Shown: positions 1-7,157, counted from the first letter of the stretch. The stretch is 8,951 bases of DNA from CAINVV01 sp037440345 (GCA_037440345.1 JBBIUJ010000163.1:1-8951), one strand, 5' to 3'. Numbers and translations: made by a program. Notes: a model not told the origin generated them from the sequence alone.

Positions 1-1
1 C

Positions 2-244
2 TATGCCAACCAGTGGTGCAGGGATAAAAACGGCAATTGGTTTCCGCTCACGAAGGTGAAGTTTACCGGGGATGACATTGCCAAACGGGGTTTCCGGCTC
101 GATTATGCCGGAGGAACGGAGGGCAATGGGTTTTATCTGCAGAACGGGGGATTTTTTGATGAAAACACAAACCTCAACGCGAGTTTTGAGTTAAAGACTA
201 CCCCAACAACTCCACCTGAGATAGATTTTGACGGACTTAAATAA
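2..244 (+). CDS. 3' end of an unrecognised protein (partial, 5' end off the window)
   Basis: An open frame enters from the left edge and runs 80 codons to a TAA stop. The visible tail starts YANQWCRDKNGNWFPL and ends in IDFDGLK. It is rich in Gly, Asn, Phe and aromatic residues, with no membrane segment, and has a Thr/Pro-rich stretch (TTPTTPPE) just before the end. This composition fits the beta-rich end of a secreted or surface protein, but I do not recognise a family. A GTG at 56 is in frame, but the frame is open upstream of it with similar composition, so it is more likely an internal valine than a start. It is transcribed away from the window edge towards the palindromic intergenic element and is convergent with the isomerase-like gene at 571-1986. 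Confidence 0.6.
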   Translation, partial: YANQWCRDKNGNWFPLTKVKFTGDDIAKRGFRLDYAGGTEGNGFYLQNGGFFDENTNLNASFELKTTPTTPPEIDFDGLK

Positions 245-274
245 TAATTTTGAATCGGAGCCGTAAGGGGAGAC

Positions 275-546
275 GGGGAGACTGGGAGAATGCTTTTATC
301 AAAGGCCGTACTTTCCGTCCGAAAAGGTCATTGTACATTGGCGAATATGCTACCGCGGACGATTTCGGTTCGGTGTTCCCATACCCGGGGTAACGCTCCT
401 TTGTCGCTTAACCCCGGGCTACCAATATTTCGCCACTACGCGGCCTAACACCAGAGTTGTGCTCATCCCTTCACCGTTTTTCTGGTTCAATGTTTCCAAG
501 CTTCAACATAATAAGAATTCCTTTCTCCACGTCTCCCAGTCTCCCC
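275..546. repeat. Nested inverted-repeat element filling the 245-570 gene-free gap
   Basis: This gap between two convergent genes holds no credible gene. GGGGAGACTGGGAGA at 275-289 is repeated as its exact reverse complement at 532-546. Inside lie further nested matches: AGGCC (303-307) with GGCCT (442-446), GGCGAATAT (340-348) with ATATTTCGCC (425-434, one extra T), and a core hairpin CCCGGGGT (384-391) with ACCCCGGG (411-418). On the minus strand the core reads GGTAGCCCGGGGTTAAGCG. From memory this resembles dispersed REP-like palindromes in Bacteroidota genomes; I could not check that. The left outer arm is preceded by another GGGGAGAC unit at 267-274. No flanking target duplication was found. 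It might act as a bidirectional terminator or mRNA stabiliser for the two convergent genes. Confidence 0.6.
384..418. repeat. Core GC-rich hairpin of the REP-like palindrome
   Basis: CCCGGGGT (384-391) and ACCCCGGG (411-418) form a perfect 8-bp stem; AA/TT pairs can extend it past one bulged A. The loop of about 19 nt includes CGCTCCTTTGTCG. This is the most stable secondary structure in the gap. No T-run follows on either strand, so it is not a classical intrinsic terminator. Confidence 0.6.
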
Positions 547-570
547 CTCTTTTCTCCCTTCTCTATGCCC

Positions 571-1986
571 TCAGCAAATCCTCACCGTATCAATTCCAAG
601 CAACATCCCCAGCTTTTCGATGGAGGAGGCCAAGTGACCGGTGCCGATGGCACAATGGTGGGCCGGACCCTGTTTCGACCATTGGTTCATAAAGGCTTTG
701 GCCCCTGGTGCAAAACGGTATCGACTGTTGGTGTTGCCGATTTCCAGGATTGGTCCGGCTACCGATTCCCCTTCCGCCACCAAAAAGAAGACTCCGTTCT
801 TCCCTTCCACGACCGAGAGAAGGGTAACAGGTCCCTGTTTGACGCGCATCTGGATAGAGAGCCCATTGCCCGGTTTTCCATGGTAGACAGGAAGCGGAAC
901 CAGGCTGACACGGCTTTCCGCGATGGCGAAATGGGCAGGACCATCGTGTCCCAGCATCACTACATCGTCGTTGAAGTCCATCAGGTAAAATTCGGAGAAG
1001 GAGCCACCGGCGCCAAACGCTGCCATGATTTTCATGGCCTGCGCATTTTTCACTTCACACTCTCCGGCTACCGGGATATTTTTGCCAGTCAGCAGGGTAT
1101 TTCCGGCAATGATGGAGGTCACAATATTTTCGTAATCGTTGCCGGATTCCCCTTCGTAGTAGTAGGCCATCGAGCCCAATCCATGTGCTTCGACCAGCTT
1201 GTCCAGTGCAACGGAAGTTCGGGCCGCGCGGTCGATTTCGTCTGCCGAACATTCTGAGGTCACATCAAATGCGGTATGAAATTCCTGTATCTTGGCAGCG
1301 ATTTCATCCGTAGTAACGCCATCCCGCCATCTTTTTAACTCGCACATTTCCAATATTTCGAAATGTGTGCCAAAAACAGTGGACTGTTGGGTAAGGTCGG
1401 TATAAACATCGAGCATTCCGCCGTAGTAATGGCCCAAAATGCCAAGCCTGTTTTTGCGGAGAGAGCAAGCGACATTGGTCGCCCGGATCCATTCCCGGAT
1501 CTCTTTCCAGGAATCCTGGTCCCTGAGGTATCCGGTTACGATATCGTATTTGATACCTGAGCGGTTGAAGACACCGGCTATTTCGGGAACGGAACATGCC
1601 TGGCAGTGCTCCAGCCACAGACCGGTCATTTTACCCCTGTCGTTTAATTTGTTGAAGGCTTCATAATTGAGGGCATCCACGGGTTGCAGGTTGAGGAGGA
1701 TCACCGGCACCTTCACCTTTTGGGCAACAGGCAGCACTGTCGAAGAGAGTGCATAGGTCGAAATATAGAGGAAGAGAATTTCTATCCCGTTATTTGCCAG
1801 AAAAGAGGCTGCCTCACGGGCCTTTATCGGATTGTCGACCATTCCGGCATCAATAACCTCTGCACCAAAACCTGAAATTTTATCCCTGATTTCACATTGG
1901 TATTCCGACAAATGATCCAGGAGCCCGTCGAACTGCGCCCAGTAGGTATCGAGCCCAACACCCATCAGTCCTATTTTTGTCTTCAT
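571..1986 (-). CDS. L-arabinose/L-fucose isomerase-like protein
   Basis: A 471-residue soluble protein, slightly shorter than typical AraA (about 500). The N-terminal half has the alternating beta/alpha pattern of the sugar-isomerase fold (MKTKIGLMGVGLDTYW; EVIDAGMVDN at 43-52; LFLYISTYALSSTVLP at 71-86; GHYYGGMLDVYTDLTQQS around 185-202). The C-terminal half keeps candidates for the metal ligands of the family: Glu278 (AYYYEGES), Glu309/Glu311 (VAGECEVKNA), His347 (LGHDGPAH) and the His443-His444 pair (PAHHCAIGTG). The family interconverts aldoses and ketoses using a divalent metal; the true substrate of this branch is uncertain, so no symbol is given. The ATG at 1986 overlaps the antiporter stop codon as ATGA, which supports the start and implies translational coupling. 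The stop lies about 25 bp from the palindromic element. Confidence 0.85.
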   Translation of the reverse strand: MKTKIGLMGVGLDTYWAQFDGLLDHLSEYQCEIRDKISGFGAEVIDAGMVDNPIKAREAASFLANNGIEILFLYISTYALSSTVLPVAQKVKVPVILLNLQPVDALNYEAFNKLNDRGKMTGLWLEHCQACSVPEIAGVFNRSGIKYDIVTGYLRDQDSWKEIREWIRATNVACSLRKNRLGILGHYYGGMLDVYTDLTQQSTVFGTHFEILEMCELKRWRDGVTTDEIAAKIQEFHTAFDVTSECSADEIDRAARTSVALDKLVEAHGLGSMAYYYEGESGNDYENIVTSIIAGNTLLTGKNIPVAGECEVKNAQAMKIMAAFGAGGSFSEFYLMDFNDDVVMLGHDGPAHFAIAESRVSLVPLPVYHGKPGNGLSIQMRVKQGPVTLLSVVEGKNGVFFLVAEGESVAGPILEIGNTNSRYRFAPGAKAFMNQWSKQGPAHHCAIGTGHLASSIEKLGMLLGIDTVRIC

Positions 1987-3419
1987 GCTATTTTTTTAAA
2001 ACTGTAATTGATCAAATCCAATAGTGGGCCAGTCAAGAAGGTTGTACAAAGCGCCATCAGCACCATTATTGAAAATATTTCAGGACCCAAAACCCCCAAA
2101 TCATAGCCAATATTTAAGACCACCAGTTCCATGAGTCCCCTCGTATTCATTAAGGCACCAATAGAGAGTGAGTCATGCCATGACCGGCCCACAATTCTGG
2201 CCGTCAGAGCACTTCCTCCAAATTTTCCGATGATGGCCACCAAAATAATGAGGCCACACAATAACCATAAATATCCGGAATTAATTAATCCAATTTGTGT
2301 GCGCAGACCTGTAAAAGCAAAAAATATGGGCAATAACAAGATGGTACTGACATCTTCTATTTTATCAATCAAAATAGCTTTAAAGCGTACATTATCAGGC
2401 ATGATTACACCGGCTATAAAAGCGCCAAACAGCGCATGAATCCCAATAATCTCAGTAAAATAAGCTGATAGCAAGAGCACAAAAAATGAAAGAGCGATGG
2501 TAGTTTTATCAATCGACTCACCAACCATATGCTTCTCACTGGACTTTTGCAGCCAGGGTTTTAGCACGATAAACATAAAAACCAGATAGACAACTGTCAA
2601 ACCAATTGTGAACAAGGCACTTGCAATACTTCCTGCCTTTACAATTGCAATTACGGCGGCAAGCAAACACCATGCGGTAACGTCATCGGCAGCGGCACAG
2701 GTGATTGTCAGAACACCAAGGGGTGTCCGGGTCAATCCTCTTTCTTTCAGGATACGTGCCAACACCGGGAAAGCAGTGATGCTCATTGCGATGCCCAGGA
2801 AGAGGGTGAACGAAACGAAACTCACATTTTGAGGCGCTAAATCCAGAAATATGAAATAGGACAAACAAGCACCCAGAAAGAATGGGAATATGATGCTTGC
2901 ATGGCTAATGATGACCGCATCTTGCGTCTTGTTCTGAAGTTTACTAAGATCCAGCTCCATGCCAATGACAAACATGAAGAAAGCAAGTCCAATCTGGCTC
3001 AAAAACTGAAGCGATATTAAAGAGTCGTGCGGAAAAATCAGAGCGGAGAGCTCAGGGAACAACCAACCCAAAATGGAGGGCCCCAGAAATATTCCGGCAA
3101 TTATCTCTCCTACAACTGTCTGTTGTCCAAACATTTTCATGATAATCCCAAAAAATTTTGAAGCAAAAAGGATAATGATAACCTGCAGCATTAAAATGCT
3201 GATGGGATATTTAATGTTATTAGTAAGTTGCCGGAAAACACTTTCATTGGAATTAATAACAACCGGCTTAGCTTTATCCGTAAAAGTTGAAATATCAGTT
3301 TTCCGTGAAAGTTCGATCTTGTCTCTCCTGATAAGTTTATTTCCTGCCTCCAGGATAACTCCAATAAGCAAAACAAATGCTCCGATAATGATAATGTAGG
3401 TAGCGACTTTTTTAATCAT
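1983..3419 (-). CDS. CPA2-family cation:proton antiporter (Na+/H+ exchanger domain)
   Basis: A 478-residue, strongly hydrophobic inner-membrane protein of the monovalent cation:proton antiporter-2 type. An extra N-terminal helix (about 7-23) and a polar stretch (24-70) precede the exchanger core (about 71-470). Core hallmarks visible: GEIIAGIFLGPSILGW (104-119), MFVIGMELDLSKL (149-161), SITAFPVLARIL (213-224), the ion-binding Asp245-Asp246 in AAADDVTAW, FGAFIAGVIMP (331-341), Lys399 in IIGKFGG, and NTRGLMELVVLNIG (425-438). The double Asp is typical of electrogenic members. There is no C-terminal RCK/TrkA-N domain, so it is not a full KefB/KefC; the transported ion (Na+ or K+) cannot be decided. 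It is first in a two-gene unit, overlapping the isomerase-like gene by 4 bp. The ATG at 3419 has no clear Shine-Dalgarno, as is common in Bacteroidota. Confidence 0.93.
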   Translation of the reverse strand: MIKKVATYIIIIGAFVLLIGVILEAGNKLIRRDKIELSRKTDISTFTDKAKPVVINSNESVFRQLTNNIKYPISILMLQVIIILFASKFFGIIMKMFGQQTVVGEIIAGIFLGPSILGWLFPELSALIFPHDSLISLQFLSQIGLAFFMFVIGMELDLSKLQNKTQDAVIISHASIIFPFFLGACLSYFIFLDLAPQNVSFVSFTLFLGIAMSITAFPVLARILKERGLTRTPLGVLTITCAAADDVTAWCLLAAVIAIVKAGSIASALFTIGLTVVYLVFMFIVLKPWLQKSSEKHMVGESIDKTTIALSFFVLLLSAYFTEIIGIHALFGAFIAGVIMPDNVRFKAILIDKIEDVSTILLLPIFFAFTGLRTQIGLINSGYLWLLCGLIILVAIIGKFGGSALTARIVGRSWHDSLSIGALMNTRGLMELVVLNIGYDLGVLGPEIFSIMVLMALCTTFLTGPLLDLINYSFKKIA

Positions 3420-3497
3420 GGTTGATTCGCATTACGGTTGAAGGTTTCATGATTGCTATAGTGAGTTCGGAAATTGTACTATTTCTGGTCGAGGCGG

Positions 3498-3965
3498 TTA
3501 TTGCTGAAGTATAGCCTCCTGATATCTTTTTAGCAGATCAGGATCATCAATGGAGCCATGGTGCTGAATTTGCTTCCACTCCCCTTCCATTTTTACAAAT
3601 ATCCGTGAAGTTCTGATCGCCAGTTCGATTCTGACGCCGCCCTTTTCGAAATACCCTCTCTCCCTGCCGGTCGCAAAAAACATATTTTCGGTAGGATGGA
3701 GCGTAAAATCGTAGAATTCGACATATACTTTGGCGCTGCCATTGAATATTTTGTCGTAGACGGCCCTGATTTCATCCCAACCCCTTTTGATCCCCCCAAC
3801 AGGATTGTTCATGGATGCCTCCTTGCTGTTTAGCCAGAGGGTTTCCATCAATACCATATCCCGTTGATTGAATGCCCTATAAAATTTTATCAGGGATTTT
3901 AAATGGTCATTTTCGAAATCCGACAATTCTTCCGTCCCCGTAATGACAGCTATTGCATTTTCCAT
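3498..3965 (-). CDS. NTF2-like / SnoaL-like (DUF4440-type) protein
   Basis: A 155-residue soluble protein with no signal peptide. It shows the pattern of the NTF2-like cone fold: an N-terminal helix (HLKSLIKFYRAFNQRD, 21-36) followed by METLW, a GWDEIRAVYDKIF helix (62-74) preceded by NPVGGIKR, then a run of beta strands (KVYVEFYDFTLH, 79-90; MFFATGRERGYF, 95-106; RIELAIRTSRIFVK, 112-125), ending with the typical EWKQIQHHGSID strand (129-140). Family members include ketosteroid-isomerase-like enzymes and ligand-binding proteins, so the reaction cannot be predicted. The ATG at 3965 lies only 14 bp from the end of the MITE-like element, so its upstream promoter is either inside that element or was displaced by it. 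It is 78 bp from the antiporter gene on the same strand with no obvious terminator between, so some read-through is possible. Confidence 0.82.
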   Translation of the reverse strand: MENAIAVITGTEELSDFENDHLKSLIKFYRAFNQRDMVLMETLWLNSKEASMNNPVGGIKRGWDEIRAVYDKIFNGSAKVYVEFYDFTLHPTENMFFATGRERGYFEKGGVRIELAIRTSRIFVKMEGEWKQIQHHGSIDDPDLLKRYQEAILQQ

Positions 3966-3979
3966 ATTTTAATAATTAG

Positions 3980-4008
3980 AAGCTGTTTAAATTTCTTACA
4001 CAGAGAAT
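3980..4008 (+). repeat. Left terminal inverted repeat of the MITE-like element
   Basis: This arm is 29 nt and matches the right arm (4227-4256, 30 nt) in reverse complement across TGTTTAAA and TTACACAGAGAAT, with 4-5 unmatched bases between the blocks and two mismatches in the first four bases. It abuts the ATTAG copy at 3975-3979. Confidence 0.78.
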
Positions 4009-4096
4009 TTATTACGCCATATTTAAACTAAAATTGGCTTTGAAATTCTCGCTTTAGTTAAAATACACTTGAGGAAACAACGAGTTACATAACTTG

Positions 4097-4137
4097 TCCC
4101 GACTTGTCGGGAGAGTCGGAAAATCGCTTGCGATTTT
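4097..4137. terminator. Tandem hairpins inside the MITE; the second looks like a bidirectional intrinsic terminator
   Basis: The first hairpin is TCCCGAC-TT-GTCGGGA (4097-4112), a perfect 7-bp stem. The second is AAAATCGC-TT-GCGATTTT (4120-4137), a perfect 8-bp stem whose T-rich side extends into TTTTTC on the plus strand and whose A-rich side gives a U-rich tail on the minus strand. The VOC gene reads leftward into this structure, so the element may end VOC transcripts before the NTF2-like gene. The structure is visible; its activity as a terminator is inferred. Confidence 0.4.
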
Positions 4138-4226
4138 TCTCTCTGTGCAACTCCGGGGTTTCTCCCATGAAAACATCTAATCGCAGAAATTACTATAATC
4201 CCTATATTTTCGATTAATAGACAATT

Positions 4227-4256
4227 ATTCTCTGTGTAATATTTTTTAAACAACCT
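4227..4256 (-). repeat. Right terminal inverted repeat of the MITE-like element
   Basis: This is the reverse-complement partner of 3980-4008, sharing the inner 13-bp block and the outer TTTAAACA block. It abuts the second ATTAG copy at 4257-4261. Confidence 0.78.
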
Positions 4257-4274
4257 ATTAGATATTCACAAAAA

Positions 4275-5114
4275 TCAGGCATTTTTTAATATTTCAATGT
4301 CCAGCTTTTTCATCTTCAAGAGTTCCTGCATGACCCTGGCGCCCCTTTCGGGATCAGACATTAATTGTCCAAGAATAGCCGGTATGATTTGCCAGGAAAT
4401 GCCAAACCTGTCTTTCAGCCAACCGCATTGCGACTCATTTCCTCCTTCTGAAAGTTTGTCCCAGAAGCTGTTGATCTCCTCCTGGGTACTGCATTCCACC
4501 ACGAAAGAGACTCCTTCGCTGAACTGAAAGTCATGTGTGCCTTGTCCATCCATTGCGGCGAATTGGGAACCATTTAAGTTAAAACTTCCAAACATCAGCG
4601 TTCCTTTGAGTTGATCATCCCCCTCCTGATAAACTTCCAGATGTCGGATAGCTGAATTTGGGAAAATTTCAGTATAGGCCCGGATTGCCTGTTGACCATG
4701 TCCGAATTGCTCCCCGACAAACAAGAGGGAAGGCATTATTTTTTGGCCATCAGATGCCAGGTCCCCAAGCATCAATTGCCAGGTCATTCCAAATTTGTCG
4801 ACCACCCAGCCATATTTTTCGCTCCAAGGATATTTGTCCAGAGGCATCATGGCGCTTCCCCCTTCCGAGAGCCAATGCCAGATTCTGTCAATCTCTTCAA
4901 CTGTGGCACAAGTTACAAACAGTGAGATGGAAGGGTTTATTTTAAACATGGGGCCCCCGTTTAAGCTCATAACCTTGTTCCCTTCCAGTTCAAATTGAAC
5001 TGCAACAGGCGACTCGCTGATGATTTTTGAATTGCTAAAAATGGAGCAATAGTATTCTGCGGCTGCTTTGGCCTGACTGTCAAACCACAAACAAGGGTAA
5101 ATTTGATTTGTCAT
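4275..5114 (-). CDS. Double-domain VOC protein, PhnB-like (glyoxalase/bleomycin-resistance superfamily)
   Basis: A 279-residue soluble protein made of two tandem PhnB-like VOC modules (about 3-115 and 125-245). Each begins with a YPCLWF or MPSLLFVG strand and ends with a near-identical signature: YGWVVDKFGMTWQL (101-114) and CGWLKDRFGISWQI (230-243). Each also has the AEYYCSIFSNSKI or IRAYTEIFPNSAI helix-strand motif after its first strand, a SLNGGP/LNGSQFAAMDG strand, and an EEI...W..LSEGG segment. The C-terminal helical tail (SDPERGARVMQELLKMKKLDI) is typical of this group. Family members are often called 3-demethylubiquinone-9 3-methyltransferase-like, but lack that activity; the ligand is unknown. 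The ATG at 5114 begins the conserved first strand. A roughly 200-bp divergent spacer separates it from the membrane-protein gene at 5318. Confidence 0.9.
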   Translation of the reverse strand: MTNQIYPCLWFDSQAKAAAEYYCSIFSNSKIISESPVAVQFELEGNKVMSLNGGPMFKINPSISLFVTCATVEEIDRIWHWLSEGGSAMMPLDKYPWSEKYGWVVDKFGMTWQLMLGDLASDGQKIMPSLLFVGEQFGHGQQAIRAYTEIFPNSAIRHLEVYQEGDDQLKGTLMFGSFNLNGSQFAAMDGQGTHDFQFSEGVSFVVECSTQEEINSFWDKLSEGGNESQCGWLKDRFGISWQIIPAILGQLMSDPERGARVMQELLKMKKLDIEILKNA

Positions 5115-5274
5115 TGCGTTTGATTAAATCGTTCTAGCTATTTATACCCAAAAATTGAATCACCTGTTTCATCCTTTTCTGAATTTAACTTATTAAAAAT
5201 GAAGAATAGAGGCCAGATATTCCCAGGCAAAATTTGTATTTGGTTGGAGGAAGCCAATGTAATCAATTTTCACC

Positions 5275-5282
5275 TACATTTG
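5275..5282 (+). promoter_or_regulatory. Candidate Bacteroidota promoter -7 box (TAnnTTTG) for the membrane-protein gene
   Basis: TACATTTG matches the Bacteroidota -7 consensus exactly and would start a transcript near 5288, about 30 nt before the ATG at 5318. No well-spaced TTTG -33 box is visible: TTTG at 5239-5242 is too far upstream. The rest of 5115-5317 is an AT-rich divergent spacer; no comparable box was found for the VOC gene on the minus strand. Confidence 0.35.
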
Positions 5283-5317
5283 ATAAGGGCTTAGCCCAAT
5301 TAACCATCTTGACTTCC

Positions 5318-5974
5318 ATGACATCTGAATATTCATCCGCAACTGACCATCGTTTTCTAAACAAAGATCTCTCCATTGCTTTCATTGTTATCCTGATCTT
5401 CTCCGTTTTCAGTGCGCATGCAGACTGGATTTTGTTGGGTGCATGGCTCTTTATTTTTTTCTATTTGTTACAGAAGCGAAGGATTGAAGCTTTCCTGCAC
5501 CTGCTACTGGCAACCCTGATGGCTTCAATTTGGGTTCATTTCGCCAAAGATTATTACGGATATAAATTTGATTACCTGGTTATTTTTGGAATGAATACTC
5601 TGCCCTTGATGGCCTGGACATTGACTTTACTAGGGGTTGGGGAAGTTTGTAACCAATTGCCATTCAAGAGAAAATTCTTTAAATATTTGGTATTTGTACC
5701 TGCATTTTGGGCGCTCTTAATTCTTTTTGAAACCGTTGCCTACCATGTTCTGGAGATTCGCAATACAATGACAAGTAATTTCATTGGGTTGCCCTATTGT
5801 GACTGCATCCACGCCCCCGTCTGGATGCAGGTGATATACTTCACCATGTCGCCGGTCTATTATGGTTTGGCCTTCTTGACAGATAATATTTGGGGTTCAG
5901 TGCGTCTAAAGAATTGGCAAATAGGTCGAAATAAAAGTTTTCAGGGAGCAAATCCTGATATCCTGCCTGAATAA
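5318..5974 (+). CDS. Conserved-looking six-helix membrane protein of unknown function
   Basis: A 218-residue polytopic membrane protein. Hydrophobic segments at about 18-34, 37-52, 57-76, 86-108, 121-146 and 168-188 predict six helices. Notable polar residues lie in or near helix 5 (Glu138, His143) and in the following loop, which carries a striking GLPYCDCIHAPVWMQ motif (157-171; two Cys, Asp, His). This could be a metal- or substrate-binding loop, but that is inference. I recognise no family. The frame could be extended upstream to a TTG at 5234; the ATG at 5318 is preferred because the extra 28 residues look non-coding and a candidate -7 box lies inside them. The last 69 bp overlap the 3' end of the convergent DUF4143 ATPase gene. 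Confidence 0.75.
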   Translation: MTSEYSSATDHRFLNKDLSIAFIVILIFSVFSAHADWILLGAWLFIFFYLLQKRRIEAFLHLLLATLMASIWVHFAKDYYGYKFDYLVIFGMNTLPLMAWTLTLLGVGEVCNQLPFKRKFFKYLVFVPAFWALLILFETVAYHVLEIRNTMTSNFIGLPYCDCIHAPVWMQVIYFTMSPVYYGLAFLTDNIWGSVRLKNWQIGRNKSFQGANPDILPE

Positions 5975-7072
5975 ATAATCATCAGAAGAGGGGGTAATGA
6001 CAAAGTTGACAGGAGCTTTCAAATCTTCGAAAGCCAAATAGTTTCCTTTGCTCAATTGCGGGGAGTTGGAATATTTGATTTCGGCTGTTGCCACCACCTT
6101 CAACCCTTTGGTAAAAACCAAATCTACCTCAGTACCCTGGTGGGTACGGTAAAAATAAAGTTTGATCTGATTTTTCTTTAGTGCCATCAGTTGGTTGACA
6201 ACAAATGATTCCCATGAACTACCAACGATGGGATTTCCTGCCAAACTGTTTATATCAGTAATCCCAGTCAGATAATGCAAAATACCGGTGTCGGTCAGGT
6301 AAATTTTCGGACTCTTTACCAGCCGCTTTTTCATGTTCCAAGAGAATAGGTGAAGACTTTTCAGTAAAAATGCCTCTTCCAGAAAATCAATGTACCGCTT
6401 CACTGTTGGGGTTGTCACATCCAGTGAATTGGCGAGGTTGGTGGCGTTAAACAATTGACCATTCAAATAAGCCATCATGGACCAAAGGTTACGAATCGTT
6501 GTGGGAGAGGCACTTAATCCAAGCTGTAACAAATCACGGTTCAAATAGGTGCTTACAAAATTCTCCATCCATTTTTGCGACAATTCTTTACCATGGGCAA
6601 AAAGGGATTTAGGAAATCCACCTTTTATCCAGAGATCATTTTGGGTGACTTGTCCCGGAATTTCGGTCAAATCGAATGGAAAAAGTTGATAGTAGGCTAT
6701 CCTGCCGGCCAAAGATTCTGAAGAGTGGCGGATCAGTTCCGGGGATGCTGATCCCAACAAAAGAAATTGACCCGGCTGACCTGTTATATCTACCAAGGCT
6801 CGTAAAAGTGGATAGAGCTCTTTCTTGTTTTGTACCTCATCAATCACGACAAGTTTGTCGGTATGGTACGAAAAGAAAAGTTCGGCATCGTTGAGCTTGT
6901 TTAAATCAGATTGTAGCTCAAGGTCAAGATAGAGTGTTGATTTATTCACATCCGCCATAATGGCTTTGGCCAGGGTTGTTTTGCCTACCTGCCGCGGACC
7001 AATGATTGTTACAACCGGAAAGAATCCCAGTGAATCTTTGATTTCAGCACCAATTCTTCTTGAAATTGTCAT
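5906..7072 (-). CDS. Stand-alone AAA+ ATPase with DUF4143 C-terminal domain
   Basis: A 388-residue protein with the two-part layout of the AAA_14/DUF4143 family. The N-terminal P-loop domain has Walker A GPRQVGKTT (25-33), Walker B LVVIDE (74-79) and a sensor-like LLLGSASPEL stretch (about 104-113). A middle region of about 150-240 looks helical, with a winged-helix-like segment (NATNLANSLDVTTPTVKRYI). The C-terminal domain carries an endonuclease-fold-like set of residues: Glu288 (SWESFVV), Asp317 (GTEVDLVF) and Glu331-x-Lys333 (AEIKYS). Proteins of this group are common in Bacteroidota and archaea, usually as single genes of unknown role. A TTG at 7078 would add two residues; the ATG at 7072 is preferred. 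Its 3' end overlaps the convergent membrane-protein gene by 69 bp. Upstream lies a long structured leader (7158-7277). Confidence 0.92.
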   Translation of the reverse strand: MTISRRIGAEIKDSLGFFPVVTIIGPRQVGKTTLAKAIMADVNKSTLYLDLELQSDLNKLNDAELFFSYHTDKLVVIDEVQNKKELYPLLRALVDITGQPGQFLLLGSASPELIRHSSESLAGRIAYYQLFPFDLTEIPGQVTQNDLWIKGGFPKSLFAHGKELSQKWMENFVSTYLNRDLLQLGLSASPTTIRNLWSMMAYLNGQLFNATNLANSLDVTTPTVKRYIDFLEEAFLLKSLHLFSWNMKKRLVKSPKIYLTDTGILHYLTGITDINSLAGNPIVGSSWESFVVNQLMALKKNQIKLYFYRTHQGTEVDLVFTKGLKVVATAEIKYSNSPQLSKGNYLAFEDLKAPVNFVITPSSDDYLFRQDIRICSLKTFISTYLPIL

Positions 7073-7157
7073 GACCAAACATTTGCTTAGAATTAATATT
7101 TCATTTGTTATATTTTGTTTTTTTAACGGTCAAATGGAATCGAAGATCAGCGAAGCT

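Larger units (their letters stand above)
3980..4256. mobile_element. MITE-like non-autonomous element, 277 bp, with ATTAG target duplication
   Basis: The ends are imperfect terminal inverted repeats. The left end starts AAGCTGTTTAAA (3980-3991) and continues to TTACACAGAGAAT (3996-4008). The right end is the reverse complement, ATTCTCTGTGTAA (4227-4239) to TTTAAACAACCT (4245-4256). The arms share a perfect TGTTTAAA block and a perfect 13-bp TTACACAGAGAAT block. A perfect 5-bp direct repeat, ATTAG, flanks it at 3975-3979 and 4257-4261, as expected for target-site duplication. There is no transposase; a 76-codon frame inside starts at TTG and shows no family signal. The interior has two hairpins (4097-4112 and 4120-4137) and another CTCTGTG copy near 4140. 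It sits between two same-strand genes, 14 bp before the NTF2-like ATG and 18 bp after the VOC stop. The mobilising IS family is not identified. Confidence 0.78.

Noticed and set aside
267..290. Possible G-quadruplex in the GGGGAGACGGGGAGACTGGGAGA tract
   Set aside because: Only three runs of three or more G are present, so a standard intramolecular four-run quadruplex is not supported.
457..1257. 266-codon plus-strand open frame opposite the isomerase-like gene
   Set aside because: It is fully antisense to a gene with clear family motifs; its translation is rich in His, Phe and Arg with no domain signal, as expected for a shadow frame.
4023..4253. 76-codon minus-strand frame within the MITE-like element
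   Set aside because: It begins at a TTG within the terminal repeat, crosses both internal hairpins and shows no transposase or other motif.
5234..5317. Upstream extension of the membrane-protein gene to a TTG
   Set aside because: The GGAGG at 5247-5250 and nearby ATG (5257) are in a different frame that stops at once; the extra residues look non-coding and contain the candidate -7 box.
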